Assembly: GCF_016806125.1 (NCBI RefSeq)
Contig: NZ_CP047166.1
Span: 1,178,001 to 1,242,000 of the forward strand
Direction of reading: 5' to 3'
DNA from: Ponticoccus alexandrii
Lineage (GTDB): Bacteria; Pseudomonadota; Alphaproteobacteria; Rhodobacterales; Rhodobacteraceae
Length of the DNA: 64,000 bases
Shown here: positions 1-8,726 of the stretch, in pieces
Position numbering within the stretch: position 1 is the stretch's first letter
Layout of the letters: the number at the start of each line of letters is the position of its first letter
Notes under the pieces: generated by a model
Seen by the model: only the letters and a program-made list of their open reading frames with translations
The model's database searches: none
Told to the model about the DNA's origin: nothing
Made by a program: the position numbers and the translations under genes

Positions 1-341
1 TGATGCCGATCGTCGGTCGTCTGGGCAAGATCCTCGGCCCGCGCAACCTGATGCCGAACCCCAAGGTCGGAACCGTGACCATGGACGTCAAGGAGGCCGT
101 CGAGGCCGCCAAGGGCGGACAGGTCCAGTTCAAGGCCGAAAAGGGTGGCGTGGTGCACGCCGGCGTCGGCAAGGCCTCCTTCGACGAGGCCAAGCTGGCC
201 GAGAACATCCGCGCCTTCGTGAACGCGGTTTCGGCGGCCAAGCCGACCGGTGCCAAGGGCACCTACATGAAGAAGATCGCGCTGTCCTCGACGATGGGCC
301 CGGGCGTGACCGTCGACGTGTCGAACGCCACCGGCAACTAA
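1..341 (+). CDS. rplA: 50S ribosomal protein L1, C-terminal part (cut by window edge)
   Basis: Ribosomal protein L1 forms the L1 stalk of the large subunit and binds 23S rRNA. In many bacteria it also represses its own operon. Only the last 112 residues are present; the family is about 230 residues long. The visible part carries the typical run [17 protein letters not shown] followed by VGTVTMDV, and ends in the GPGVTVDV segment seen in L1. The first two bases belong to a codon started outside the window. A strong hairpin terminator follows, so the rplKA-type transcript ends here. rplJ and rplL do not follow directly. Identification is certain; the start lies outside the window. Confidence 0.97.
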   Translation, partial: MPIVGRLGKILGPRNLMPNPKVGTVTMDVKEAVEAAKGGQVQFKAEKGGVVHAGVGKASFDEAKLAENIRAFVNAVSAAKPTGAKGTYMKKIALSSTMGPGVTVDVSNATGN

Positions 342-365
342 GCCGAAGCGGATATGGAATTGCAG

Positions 366-397
366 GGGGCGGGCCGCTTGGTCCGCCCCTTTGCTTT
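366..397 (+). terminator. Rho-independent terminator of rplA
   Basis: Stem GGGGCGGGCC, loop GCTT, and the nearly complementary arm GGTCCGCCCC, followed by TTTGCTTTT. It lies 24 bases after the rplA stop codon. Confidence 0.9.
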
Positions 398-510
398 TGC
401 CGTTCCGAAACATCGGGCTCCGACGAAGATCGCTTCCGTCGCGCGTCAGGCAGCCCTGAATGCCGCCCGCGCACCATCCCGGGATCTCCGCAGGTCAGGC
501 GTCGCGGCCC

Positions 511-560
511 CTTCTTCGGTCTGGACAATACCTCGGGGGTCCGGGGGCAGGGCCCCCGGC
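511..560 (+). repeat. Dispersed intergenic repeat, copy 1
   Basis: This copy has CTTCTTCGGTCTGGACAATA, then CCTCGGGGG, then an inverted repeat of CCGGGGGC with GCCCCCGG. The full pattern is a CTTCTT(T/C)GGTC block, a (C)AAATAC block, a TCGGGGG block and a GGGGGCAGAGCCCC hairpin. It sits between the rplA terminator and the convergent transporter gene. Confidence 0.6.
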
Positions 561-608
561 ATGCCGCAGGCATGACGCCGCCGGGCACCGCAAACAAAGA
601 CGGCGGCG

Positions 609-1043
609 TCATGCCTTCTGCGTGATCCAGACCCCAAGCATCATCACCGCGATTCCAGTTGCCCGGGTCAGTGTCAGGGGCGAGAGGCGGGCTCCGAACA
701 GGCCGAAATGGTCGATAGCTGCGGCGCTCAGCAATTGTCCCACCAGGACGAAGAAGATGGCATTTCCGACGCCGAAGCGCGGCGCGATGATCGTCACCGA
801 CAGGACATAGAAGGCGACCAGCAGCCCGCCGAGAAACAGGTGTTTCGGCGGCTGTGACAGGATCGCCAGCGCAGGAGCGCCGCGCAAGGCCCAGATCGCC
901 GTGGTCGTCAGGACCGCGACCCAGAACAGCACCATTGCCGCCGCCACCGGCGACCCCAGCGCCTGTCCCAGAGCGGCGTTGAGCGCGGCGAGCAGCGGAA
1001 TGCCGATCCCGGCCAGAAGCATGATGAGGGCGTATTGCGTCAT
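609..1043 (-). CDS. DMT-superfamily small transporter (YdcZ/DUF606 type)
   Basis: A 144-residue, almost entirely hydrophobic protein with about five predicted membrane helices. Its length and pattern (an MTQYALIMLLAG-like start, a GNAIFFVLVGQLLSAAAIDHFGLF block, a final GVWIT segment) fit the YdcZ/DUF606 branch of the drug/metabolite transporters. Those proteins are half-size exporters and often act as dimers. The substrate cannot be read from sequence. A GGAAGAG-like ribosome site precedes the chosen ATG; longer upstream extensions of the frame are not membrane-like. It is convergent with rplA and transcribed alone. Family assignment is good, function unknown. Confidence 0.8.
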   Translation of the reverse strand: MTQYALIMLLAGIGIPLLAALNAALGQALGSPVAAAMVLFWVAVLTTTAIWALRGAPALAILSQPPKHLFLGGLLVAFYVLSVTIIAPRFGVGNAIFFVLVGQLLSAAAIDHFGLFGARLSPLTLTRATGIAVMMLGVWITQKA

Positions 1044-1185
1044 GGTGGGGTCTCTTCCGGGGCTTCGCGAGGGGAACGGGGTTCGCCTCGGCGCCGTTAT
1101 GCCCGCCGGGTCGGTGCAGGTGCAACTGGGCAATGTCGGGCAGGGTGCCCTTTCCCGGCCCGATGCGAGGGAGCGCAGGGCGTTT

Positions 1186-1329
1186 GCCCGCCCCCCGGTT
1201 CGGGGCGTTGCATGGAGAAACGGGAAAGCCCGGAAACGCCGCCTTCCGGACCACGGTCGGGGAAAGATCCAGCACCCACGGGGCGAAATTCTCTTCCAGC
1301 GGGGCCGGTGCTTTGGCAGGATCAAGCAT
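1186..1329 (-). pseudogene. N-terminal fragment of a PaaI-like thioesterase
   Basis: From an ATG at the right end the frame reads MLDPAKAPAPLEENFAPWV and continues to about residue 48. This resembles the N-terminus of PaaI/hotdog-fold acyl-CoA thioesterases. The hotdog core that should follow is not found in any frame: the frame degrades into arginine/proline-rich sequence before the DMT transporter gene. I read it as a decayed 5' remnant. The family call rests on one short segment, so it could be chance or a different family. Confidence 0.35.
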
Positions 1330-1499
1330 GAGGGTCTCTCCGCGATACCTTGCCGCAGCTTGGCGCGGAGGTCGGGCAATGTCACCCGCCTTGATGCGGT
1401 CCGAAGAGATCTCGGTGGACGGAGGGAGGGCAGGGGCTTGCCCGGGCGCCGGTGCGGCGGCGGCTTCCGGCCCGAAGCGCAGGGACAAAGGAGCAGGAG

Positions 1500-2003
1500 A
1501 TGAAACAGGCAATAATGGCTGGCGCGGCCTTGGCGGTCAGCGGCTGCGGGTGGTTTTCCCAGCGCGAGACGGTGCCGGTGTCGGGCTACGAGGCCCGGTC
1601 CGAAACGGTGACGCTGCGCGCGGTTGCACCGCTGGAGATCAGGCCCGGGCCGCTTGTCGAGACATGGGATCCGGTCCCGGGCGCGGCGCTTTATGCCGAG
1701 TTCTGCACGGCCTGCCATGGCGCGACGGGACGGGGCGACGGGCCGCTCGGCGGGCCTTTGCCGGTTGCGCCCGCAGACCTGACAGGGCTCGCGGCCCGGA
1801 ACGGGGGGCACTATCCCGGGCGGCGGATTCTGGACACCGTACACGGGACGCCGGGCCCCTACCACCGTGGCACGCTGCCTGGGTTTGACCGCCTGCTTTC
1901 GGGCGAGGTGCGTGAATGGGCCGCGCCCGACGGGGACAGGATACTTGCACCGAAGGGCCTGATCGACCTGGTCGCCTACGTCGGCACGCTTCAGGTGCAA
2001 TAG
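1500..2003 (+). CDS. Lipoprotein c-type cytochrome without a Met ligand
   Basis: A 167-residue single-haem cytochrome c. The N-terminus is a short lipoprotein signal with lipobox AVSGC (Cys16), so the protein should be anchored on the periplasmic side. The haem site is CTACH at residues 69-73, followed by GATGRGDG as in class I cytochromes. After the signal peptide there is no methionine at all, so the usual sixth haem ligand is missing; where relatives have GMP, this protein has TLPGF. A His at GPYHRG could replace it. The ATG follows AGGAGCAGGAG. The next gene is a second cytochrome of the same architecture 61 bases downstream. Likely an electron carrier; partner unknown. Confidence 0.85.
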   Translation: MKQAIMAGAALAVSGCGWFSQRETVPVSGYEARSETVTLRAVAPLEIRPGPLVETWDPVPGAALYAEFCTACHGATGRGDGPLGGPLPVAPADLTGLAARNGGHYPGRRILDTVHGTPGPYHRGTLPGFDRLLSGEVREWAAPDGDRILAPKGLIDLVAYVGTLQVQ

Positions 2004-2064
2004 GCCCCTTGCGGGCGTGGGACAAAGTCGGCAAGGCGGTGGGGAACAATAGCGAGGGGCAACA

Positions 2065-2475
2065 ATGAAACGGATCGCTCTGGGTTTGGCCGCACTGGCG
2101 GCCCTGTGGGGATGTGTCGAGGCAGAGATGCCGGTGGCTCAGGACGGCAAGGCGCTGTTCATGGAAAATTGCGCGGTGTGCCATGGCGCGGACGGGCGCG
2201 GGAATGGCGTGATGGCGCGCGCCATGACGAAGGCTCCGAAGGACCTGACACTGATTTCCGTGCGCCACGGCGACAGCTTTCCGCGTGCCAAGGTGATGTC
2301 CACCGTCGATGGCTACGCGCGGTCTGACCTGTCTGGTCCGGGGATGCCCGAGTTCGGCGAGTTGCTGAAAGGTGACCTGATTCCCTTCGACAGCGGTGAC
2401 GGCGTCCAGACGCCGACCCCGCGAAAGCTGGTGGCGCTGGTGGAATACCTCCAGTCGATCCAGACCGGCCGTTAG
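2065..2475 (+). CDS. Lipoprotein c-type cytochrome
   Basis: A 136-residue class I cytochrome c. It has a lipoprotein-type signal (ALWGC, Cys17), a haem site CAVCH at residues 36-40 with following GADGRGNG, and the expected distal ligand motif GMPEF with Met94. It is thus a conventional His/Met cytochrome, unlike its upstream neighbour. The two are probably cotranscribed and could form an electron-transfer pair at the membrane. No oxidase or dehydrogenase gene is adjacent, so the donor and acceptor are unknown. Confidence 0.85.
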   Translation: MKRIALGLAALAALWGCVEAEMPVAQDGKALFMENCAVCHGADGRGNGVMARAMTKAPKDLTLISVRHGDSFPRAKVMSTVDGYARSDLSGPGMPEFGELLKGDLIPFDSGDGVQTPTPRKLVALVEYLQSIQTGR

Positions 2476-2683
2476 GATACTGACCCGGTCGGTGGCGTGG
2501 CACCCCGGCGGTACACCGCGCCGGGGCCGTGGGCGTGGTCGAACACTGGGCAGCCTCCCGGTTTCCAGCCGCGTCCGGTTCGCGGCTGGTCCGAGACGAC
2601 GGTGCAGCGGGTTGCTGTTGCACCCGAATGGTGCCGGGGTCCGACTTTCGCCAGAGGTCTGGCAGTGATCCACGCCCGGGGCC

Positions 2684-3271
2684 TCAGGCGGTGACCATCT
2701 GCCGGGTCAGGTCCCAGTAGCGGTCCTGCACCGCCTTCAGCGGTAGGCGACCGCCGGGCCGGTACCAGGTCGTCACGCCCGTCAGCATGGCGATGATGGC
2801 AAGTGTGGCCAGCTTGCTGTCGGGAACCGAGAAGGCGCCCGTCGCCATGCCCGCCCGCAGGATCTCTTCCAATCCGGTCTCGTAGTCGCGGCGCTGCGCC
2901 TCGATCACCGCGAAATTCTCGGGCGTCAGGTTGCGCAGTTCCATGTAGGCGATAAAGACCGCCTGCGGGCGTTCCAGATGAAAAGCGATGTGGAAATGGA
3001 CGAAGGTCTGAAGCCGCTCCATCGGGGCGGCGGCGCGGGGCAGGGCCGAAAGCGCCTCGGCGAGGTCGTCCATATGCCCCTTGAGCAGCGAGAACAGCAG
3101 CGCCTGCTTGTCCGGGGTGTAGTTGTAAAGCGCCCCGGCCTGCACGCCGACCGCGCGGGCGATCTCGCGCATGGACACGGCGGCATAGCCGCTTTCCGCA
3201 AAAAGCCGCAGCGCCTCGGTGCGGATCTTGGGGCCGGTTATTTCGGCGTGGGAACCCTGTGTGCGTGCCAT
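2684..3271 (-). CDS. TetR/AcrR family transcriptional regulator
   Basis: 195 residues. The N-terminal third is a TetR-type helix-turn-helix: IRTEALRLFAESGYAAVSM, then the recognition-helix region REIARAVGVQAGALYNY. The C-terminal two thirds are helical, as expected for a ligand-binding dimerisation domain. The gene is transcribed away from the small lipoprotein gene at 3354, with only about 80 bases between the two starts, so it may control that gene and itself. Effector unknown. Confidence 0.88.
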   Translation of the reverse strand: MARTQGSHAEITGPKIRTEALRLFAESGYAAVSMREIARAVGVQAGALYNYTPDKQALLFSLLKGHMDDLAEALSALPRAAAPMERLQTFVHFHIAFHLERPQAVFIAYMELRNLTPENFAVIEAQRRDYETGLEEILRAGMATGAFSVPDSKLATLAIIAMLTGVTTWYRPGGRLPLKAVQDRYWDLTRQMVTA

Positions 3272-3353
3272 GGTGGCCAGCTTTATATGAACGAATGTTC
3301 AGATCAAGCGGGAAGGCTTGCCGGGGGCCGGGGTATGGGGCAAGACTGACTGC

Positions 3354-3680
3354 ATGAAAAAGGGTTTCGGATATGGCCTCGCGGTGGCGTTTTCGGCGCT
3401 GCTGGCGGGCTGCGCGCAGTTCCCCGAACTGGACGAGACGCAGACCCCGGGCGTGGCCACGGCGCCCTATCCAAAGCTCCTGCCGATCGAGGTGCTGCTG
3501 GACGGGCGACAGCCCACGGCGACGCCCGGGATGATTGACGGGGTTTTGGGCCGTGCCGAAGCGCTGCGCGGGCGTGCGGACACGGTGCAGGCGGCGCCGG
3601 TCGCGCAGGGTGCGGGCGTGCAGGACCGGCTGACCCGGCTGCGCCGGAAGGCCGAGGCCCTGCGCGAGGCCGAGCTCTGA
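3354..3680 (+). CDS. Small predicted lipoprotein
   Basis: 108 residues with a clear lipoprotein signal: MKKG start, hydrophobic stretch, lipobox LLAGC with Cys20. The mature part is short, proline-rich at first (residues 28-60) and then a charged helix rich in Arg, Glu and Ala. No known domain is recognised. It faces the TetR gene and may be its target. Conserved small lipoproteins of this kind are common in Rhodobacterales, but no function can be given. Confidence 0.7.
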   Translation: MKKGFGYGLAVAFSALLAGCAQFPELDETQTPGVATAPYPKLLPIEVLLDGRQPTATPGMIDGVLGRAEALRGRADTVQAAPVAQGAGVQDRLTRLRRKAEALREAEL

Positions 3681-4016
3681 CCCCCTGCCGCGCCCCACGT
3701 GCGGAAGGACGGGGCGCCGGGCCCTCCCTGAAAACCGGCCTCGATCCCTGAACCACGGCGGCCCCGGTTCGTACAGGCACGACTGCGCAGCCCTGCCTTT
3801 GTGAGGGGGGCGGCCCTGCCGTTCCGAATGATCGCCCCTGCGTGGGCTGGCGTCCCGCCTGACCTGCGCTCCCGTCTGGCCGTTTGCCAGCCTTCGCGCT
3901 GCTGCCCGGTGTCGCGATAAAGGCGGGTCGCCGGGTGCAGGGCGCGCATCCCATTGCACCCGGCCCGACTTGACGCTAACCGGAGGCGCGCAACACTGTC
4001 CCTGAAGGAGCCTCCT
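3681..4016. other. Non-coding gap before hom
   Basis: A GC-rich stretch of 336 bases. Neither strand shows a frame with protein-like composition. The last bases hold the ribosome site GAAGGAG for hom. No riboswitch or attenuator structure was recognised. Confidence 0.5.
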
Positions 4017-5303
4017 ATGTCCGATCCCCTGCGTCTTGGTATCGCCGGCCTCGGAACCGTTGGCGCGGGCGTGGTCAAGATCGTCCGCCAGAAGGCGTCG
4101 CTGCTGGCCGACCGCGCCGGGCGTCCGGTGGTGGTCTCGGCGATCTCCGCGCGCACGCGGGACAAGGACCGCGGCGTGCCTCTGTCCTCCTACGCATGGG
4201 AAGACGACCCCGTTGCGCTTGCGACCCGCGACGACGTCGACGTCTTCGTCGAACTCATGGGTGGCAGCGACGGCCCGGCCAAGGCCGCGGTCGAGGCGGC
4301 ACTGGCGGCGGGCAAGGACGTGGTGACCGCGAACAAGGCGATGCTGGCGCATCATGGACAGGCGCTGGCGACGCTGGCCGAGGAAAATGGCGCGGTGCTG
4401 CGCTTCGAGGCGGCGGTGGCGGGGGGTATCCCGGTCATCAAGGCGCTGACCGAAAGCCTTGCGGGCAACGATATCCAGCGCGTGATGGGCGTGATGAACG
4501 GGACCTGCAACTATATCCTGACCCGGATGGAGGACGGCGGGCTGACCTACGAGGCGGCCTTCGCCGAGGCCGACGCTCTGGGCTACCTCGAGGCGGACCC
4601 GACCCTTGATGTCGGCGGTATCGACGCGGGCCACAAGCTGTCGCTGCTGGCCGCCATCGCTTTCGGCACGCAGGTCGATTTCGACGCCGTGGAACTGGAA
4701 GGCATCGGCAAGGTCACCATCGACGATATCCGGCAGGCTGCCGACATGGGATTCCGCATCAAGCTTCTGGGCGTCAGCCGCATGACCGGGCGCGGGCTGG
4801 AACAGTCCATGGCGCCCTGCCTTGTGCCCGCGGCTTCGCCGCTGGGGCAACTGGCAGGCGGCACCAACATGGTGGTGATCGAAGGCGATCAGGTCGGCCA
4901 GATCGTCATGCGCGGCGCCGGCGCGGGCGAGGGCCCGACCGCCAGCGCCGTCATGGGCGACGTCATGGATATCGCGCGCGGCCTGCGCGTCTCGACCTTC
5001 GGGCGATCCGCCGGCACGCTGGCCAAGGCGACCCCGGCAAAGGCGACGGTCGCGGCGCCCTACTACCTGCGCATGGCGCTGGTCGACCGTCCCGGCGCGC
5101 TGGCCAAAGCGGCGCAGGCGCTGGGTGAGGCGGGGGTCTCCATTCACCGGATGCGCCAGTACGATCACGTCGACGACGCCGCGCCGGTGCTTATCGTGAC
5201 CCACAAGACGACGCGCCCCTCTCTCGATCAGGCGCTTGCCGCCATGATGGCCACGGGCGTTGTCACGCACGAGCCGGTGGCCCTGCGCATCGAAGAGGTC
5301 TGA
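4017..5303 (+). CDS. hom: Homoserine dehydrogenase
   Basis: Reduces aspartate semialdehyde to homoserine in the threonine/methionine branch of the aspartate pathway, in the cytoplasm. At 428 residues it has the usual length of the single-function enzyme. Residues 8-18 hold the Rossmann motif GIAGLGTVGAG; then NKAMLAHHG, GTCNYILTRM and the catalytic block ADPTLDVGGIDAGHKLSLLA. The last ~80 residues are an ACT domain (YYLRMALVDRPGALAKAA), so feedback control by threonine is expected. The ATG at 4017 has a good GAAGGAG site 7 bases upstream; the longer reading is rejected. lysC, the first enzyme of the pathway, lies 24 kb away in this window. Confidence 0.97.
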   Translation: MSDPLRLGIAGLGTVGAGVVKIVRQKASLLADRAGRPVVVSAISARTRDKDRGVPLSSYAWEDDPVALATRDDVDVFVELMGGSDGPAKAAVEAALAAGKDVVTANKAMLAHHGQALATLAEENGAVLRFEAAVAGGIPVIKALTESLAGNDIQRVMGVMNGTCNYILTRMEDGGLTYEAAFAEADALGYLEADPTLDVGGIDAGHKLSLLAAIAFGTQVDFDAVELEGIGKVTIDDIRQAADMGFRIKLLGVSRMTGRGLEQSMAPCLVPAASPLGQLAGGTNMVVIEGDQVGQIVMRGAGAGEGPTASAVMGDVMDIARGLRVSTFGRSAGTLAKATPAKATVAAPYYLRMALVDRPGALAKAAQALGEAGVSIHRMRQYDHVDDAAPVLIVTHKTTRPSLDQALAAMMATGVVTHEPVALRIEEV

Positions 5304-5325
5304 ATCCACGCGGCCCCCTCAAGGC

Positions 5326-5386
5326 TCTTCTTCCTGGTCCAAAGACCTTCGGGGGGAGGCCGCAGGCCGGGGGGCCGCGCCCCCTG
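5326..5386 (+). repeat. Dispersed intergenic repeat, copy 2
   Basis: Starts 22 bases after the hom stop codon. It reads CTTCTTCCTGGTCC, AAAGACCTTC, then GGGGGGAGGCCGCAGGCCGG and GGGGCCGCGCCCC. This copy carries the AGGCCGCAGGCC module also seen at 44.9 kb. Its GC-rich inverted repeats could act as a transcript end. Confidence 0.6.
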
Positions 5387-5510
5387 AAACGCCGGAGCCT
5401 ACCAAAGACAGCACGGCGGGACCGTCGAGGCCGTTAGCGCCAGCGGGCTTTCTCTTGGCCGGGGCATGGGCTAGAGCGGGGGCGAAGGATTTCGCAAAGA
5501 GGACGACCCC

Positions 5511-6482
5511 ATGCCCAGCCCCCAGGATTTCAGTGACCGGATGCTGTCTCTCGGCCTCGCACGGGTGGCCGAACAGGCCGCCATTGCCAGTGCCGACTGG
5601 ATCGGTCGGGGCGACGAGAAGGCCGCCGATCAGGCCGCGGTCAACGCCATGCGCGAGCAGCTCAACAAGCTGGAAATCTCGGGTGTCGTCGTCATCGGCG
5701 AGGGTGAGCGCGACGAGGCGCCGATGCTCTACATCGGCGAAGAGGTCGGCAGCGGTGGCCCCGGTGTGGATATCGCGCTGGATCCGCTGGAAGGCACGAC
5801 CCTGACCGCCAAGGACATGCCCAACGCGCTGACGGTGATCGCCATGGGACCGCGCGGCTCGATGCTGCATGCGCCGGACGTCTACATGGACAAGCTGGCC
5901 ATCGGGCCGGGCTATGACACCGATGTCGTCTCTCTGGACATGTCGCCGTCGGAACGGGTTTCGGCGCTGGCGAAGGCCAAGGGCTGCCAGCCGCGCGACA
6001 TCACCGTCTGCATGCTGGAGCGCCCGCGTCACGAGGAGATGTTGGCCGAGGTGCGCGAAACCGGTGCCGGTATCCGGCTGATCACCGATGGCGATGTGGC
6101 GGGCGTCATGCATTGCGCCGAGACCGTCAAAACCGGCATCGACATGTACATGGGATCGGGCGGCGCGCCCGAGGGTGTGCTGGCGGCTGCGGCCCTGAAG
6201 TGCATGGGGGGGCAGATGTGGGGCCGCCTGATGTTCCGCAACGAGGACGAGAAGGGCCGCGCGGCGAAAGCCGGGATCACCGAGCTGGATCGCATCTACG
6301 CGCGCGACGATCTTGTGACCGACCACGTGATCTTTGCCGCGACGGGCGTGACACAGGGCTCTCTGGTTCAGGGCATCCGGCGCGAGCCGGGCTGGATCGA
6401 GACGGAAACCTTGCTGATGCGCTCCAAGACCGGTTCGGTGCGGCGCATGCATTATCGTAACCCGTTCCAGCACTCGGTCTGA
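5511..6482 (+). CDS. glpX: Class II fructose-1,6-bisphosphatase (GlpX)
   Basis: Hydrolyses fructose-1,6-bisphosphate (and often sedoheptulose-1,7-bisphosphate) in gluconeogenesis. 323 residues, the normal GlpX length. Recognisable blocks are the N-terminal WIGRGDEKAADQAAVNAMR, the metal site GEGERDEAPMLYIGE, the DPLEGTTLTAK motif of the Li+-sensitive phosphatase superfamily, and the later MGSGGAPEGVLAAAALKCMG. The hom-glpX-recJ order is typical of Rhodobacterales. A dispersed repeat and a strong terminator follow, so the transcript probably ends before recJ. Confidence 0.96.
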   Translation: MPSPQDFSDRMLSLGLARVAEQAAIASADWIGRGDEKAADQAAVNAMREQLNKLEISGVVVIGEGERDEAPMLYIGEEVGSGGPGVDIALDPLEGTTLTAKDMPNALTVIAMGPRGSMLHAPDVYMDKLAIGPGYDTDVVSLDMSPSERVSALAKAKGCQPRDITVCMLERPRHEEMLAEVRETGAGIRLITDGDVAGVMHCAETVKTGIDMYMGSGGAPEGVLAAAALKCMGGQMWGRLMFRNEDEKGRAAKAGITELDRIYARDDLVTDHVIFAATGVTQGSLVQGIRREPGWIETETLLMRSKTGSVRRMHYRNPFQHSV

Positions 6483-6513
6483 GGCCAGTCGCCCCGGGCT
6501 GGCCGGTGCAGAT

Positions 6514-6536
6514 GAGTATTTGGACAGAGAAGAAGG
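6514..6536 (-). repeat. Dispersed intergenic repeat, copy 3 (short)
   Basis: GAGTATTTGGACAGAGAAG followed by AAGG, the reverse complement of the CTTCTT..GGTCC..AAATAC core. Only the core is present. It lies between the glpX stop and its terminator. Confidence 0.55.
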
Positions 6537-6562
6537 GCAGGGCGGTGATCCTGTCCGGTCTC

Positions 6563-6601
6563 GGGCGCCGCGGCGAGGGTCTCGGCGCCCTTTTCGTTTT
6601 T
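6563..6601 (+). terminator. Rho-independent terminator of glpX
   Basis: Perfect 8-bp stem GGGCGCCG / CGGCGCCC with a 12-base loop, followed by TTTTCGTTTTTG. Confidence 0.9.
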
Positions 6602-6797
6602 GGGCTACGCGTGTTCCGGTGTGAGAGCGGGGCGTTTGAGGGGCCGCGTCCCGCTTGTCGGCGGTGGGGGCAGCGGTATGTGGGCCCAGAGGAAACGCAA
6701 GGGCGCTCCTGCGTCGGTGGCGTGGGTCGCCCTTCGTCATTCGACACCGGGCGGGTGGCGCGCTATGAGGCTGCGGGTTCAGGCGGAAGGGGCAAGC

Positions 6798-8537
6798 GTG
6801 GCTTACTTGGGTGTCGAAGGCAGTCTGACGGGGCGGCGCTGGGTCGGTCCCGGCGTCGAGGCGGAACGGCAGGCCGAGGCCATGGGCCAGGCCACCGGGC
6901 TTGCGGCGCCGCTTTGTGCGGTGCTGGCGCGGCTGGGGGTGCCGGTGGCGGAGGTCTCGGCCTACCTTGCGCCGACCCTGCGCGACCTCTTGCCGGACCC
7001 GCGCTCACTGAAGGACATGGAGGTGGCGGCAGAGCGCTTTCTGACCGCCGTCAGGCGGCGCGAACGGATCGCGGTCTTTGCGGATTACGACGTGGACGGC
7101 GGCACCTCTGCGGCGCTGCTGATCGACTGGCTGCGGCAGATGGGGCGCCCGGCGACGCTATATGTGCCGGACCGCATCGACGAGGGCTATGGCCCGAACG
7201 TACCGGCCATGGCAGCGCTGGCGCGCGAGCATGACCTGATCGTCTGCGTCGATTGCGGGACCCTGTCGCTGGAGCCGATCGCGGCGGCGAGGGGCGCGGA
7301 TGTGGTGGTTCTGGATCACCACCTGGGCGGCGAGGTGCTGCCCGATTGCGTGGCGGTGGTGAACCCCAACCGGCAGGACGAGGACGGGTCGTTGGCGCAT
7401 CTCTGCGCGGCGGCCGTGGTGTTCCTGATGCTGGTGGAGGCCGGGCGGCAGCTGCGTGTGGCGGGGGCGTCCGGGCCGGACCTGCTGGGCATGCTCGACC
7501 TCGTCGCCCTTGCGACGGTTGCGGATGTGGCGCCGCTGAAGGGGGTCAACCGGGCGCTGGTGCAGCAGGGGCTGAAGGTTATGGCCCGGCGCGACCGCCC
7601 GGGCCTTGTGGCACTGTCGGACGTCGCCCGACTGGAACAGGCGCCGTCGTCCTATCATCTGGGTTTCGTGCTGGGGCCGCGGGTGAACGCGGGCGGCCGG
7701 ATCGGGCAGGCGGATCTGGGCGCGCGGCTCTTGTCCTGCGAATCCGAGCACGAGGCGCAGGCGCTGGCCGAGCGGCTGGAGGCGCTGAACGCCGAGCGCC
7801 GCGAGGTCGAGGCGGCGGTGCGCGCCGCCGCCCTTGCGCAGGCCGAGGAGCGGGGGCTGGACGCGCCGCTGGTCTGGGCTGCCGGCGAAGGCTGGCACCC
7901 CGGCGTCGTGGGGATCGTCGCCTCGCGCCTTAAGGAACTGACCGGGCGGCCTGCGGTCGTGATCGGGCTGGAGGGCGACGAGGGCAAGGGCTCTGGCCGC
8001 TCTGTGGCGGGGGTGGACCTTGGCGCCTCGGTCCAGCGGCTGGCCTCGGAGGGGCTGCTGATCAAGGGTGGCGGACACCGGATGGCCGCGGGGCTGACGG
8101 TGGCACGCGGCCGGCTGGACGAGGCCATGGGGCGCCTCTCTGCCCTGCTGGAGCGGCAGGGCGCGGGGCAGGGCGGCGCCGCCGACCTGCGGGTCGACGG
8201 GCTGCTGATGCCCGGCGCGGCGACGGTGGCGCTGATCGAGGATCTGGAGCGGGCGGGGCCCTTCGGACAGGGCGCCCCGGGGCCGCGTTTCGTGGTGCCG
8301 GACGTGGGGATCTCCTTTGCGAAGCAGGTCGGGTCGGGCCACCTCAAACTAAGTTGCACAGACGGGCTTGGCGCGCGACTGGACGGCATCTGTTTTGGCG
8401 CCTTCGACGGTCCGTTGGGGGTGGCCCTGACCGAGCACGGGGGACGGCGATTCCATCTGGCGGGTCGGCTAGAGATCAACCAGTGGAACGGGAGGCGGAC
8501 GGCGCAGCTGCGGCTGGAGGATGCCAGCCCCGCGTGA
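6798..8537 (+). CDS. recJ: Single-stranded-DNA-specific exonuclease RecJ
   Basis: A 5'-3' exonuclease for single-stranded DNA, acting in recombinational repair. The order is DHH domain (motifs FADYDVDGGTS, VDCGT, VLDHHL), GPRVNAGGRIG, DHHA1 domain (GEGWHPGVVGIVASRL, GKGSGRS, GGGHRMAAG) and a C-terminal OB-like segment. I start at GTG 6798, which has GGAAGGGG about 7 bases upstream and gives an N-terminus (VAYLGVEGSLTGRRWVGP) like related RecJ proteins. That is 579 residues. An ATG 33 bases upstream is possible but lacks a better ribosome site. In motif I a Gly (DVDGG) stands where Ala is more usual; this should be tolerated. Confidence 0.95.
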   Translation: MAYLGVEGSLTGRRWVGPGVEAERQAEAMGQATGLAAPLCAVLARLGVPVAEVSAYLAPTLRDLLPDPRSLKDMEVAAERFLTAVRRRERIAVFADYDVDGGTSAALLIDWLRQMGRPATLYVPDRIDEGYGPNVPAMAALAREHDLIVCVDCGTLSLEPIAAARGADVVVLDHHLGGEVLPDCVAVVNPNRQDEDGSLAHLCAAAVVFLMLVEAGRQLRVAGASGPDLLGMLDLVALATVADVAPLKGVNRALVQQGLKVMARRDRPGLVALSDVARLEQAPSSYHLGFVLGPRVNAGGRIGQADLGARLLSCESEHEAQALAERLEALNAERREVEAAVRAAALAQAEERGLDAPLVWAAGEGWHPGVVGIVASRLKELTGRPAVVIGLEGDEGKGSGRSVAGVDLGASVQRLASEGLLIKGGGHRMAAGLTVARGRLDEAMGRLSALLERQGAGQGGAADLRVDGLLMPGAATVALIEDLERAGPFGQGAPGPRFVVPDVGISFAKQVGSGHLKLSCTDGLGARLDGICFGAFDGPLGVALTEHGGRRFHLAGRLEINQWNGRRTAQLRLEDASPA

Positions 8538-8644
8538 CCCTTCTGGTAAGCCTTTGCGGGTATGGGAAAAATATCAAGGCGCGGGCTGCTTCCGGAATTT
8601 TCGGGCGCCGTTCCTGAAAAAGTCACCGACCTGAAAATTTGTGC

Positions 8645-8673
8645 TTGCAAGCGGCGCGGGGTTTCCATAGAAC
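8645..8673 (+). promoter_or_regulatory. Sigma-70 promoter of tRNA-Glu
   Basis: TTGCAA (-35), 17-base spacer, TAGAAC (-10), ending 53 bases before the tRNA. Inferred from consensus match and position. Confidence 0.55.
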
Positions 8674-8726
8674 CCGCCTCACGCCGCAGGGTTGGCCAGT
8701 CAGGCAGACACGCGGCGGACCAGAGT

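Noticed and set aside
2472-5309. A 945-codon minus-strand frame across the TetR gene and hom
   Set aside because: It covers two well-supported genes on other frames and has antisense composition.
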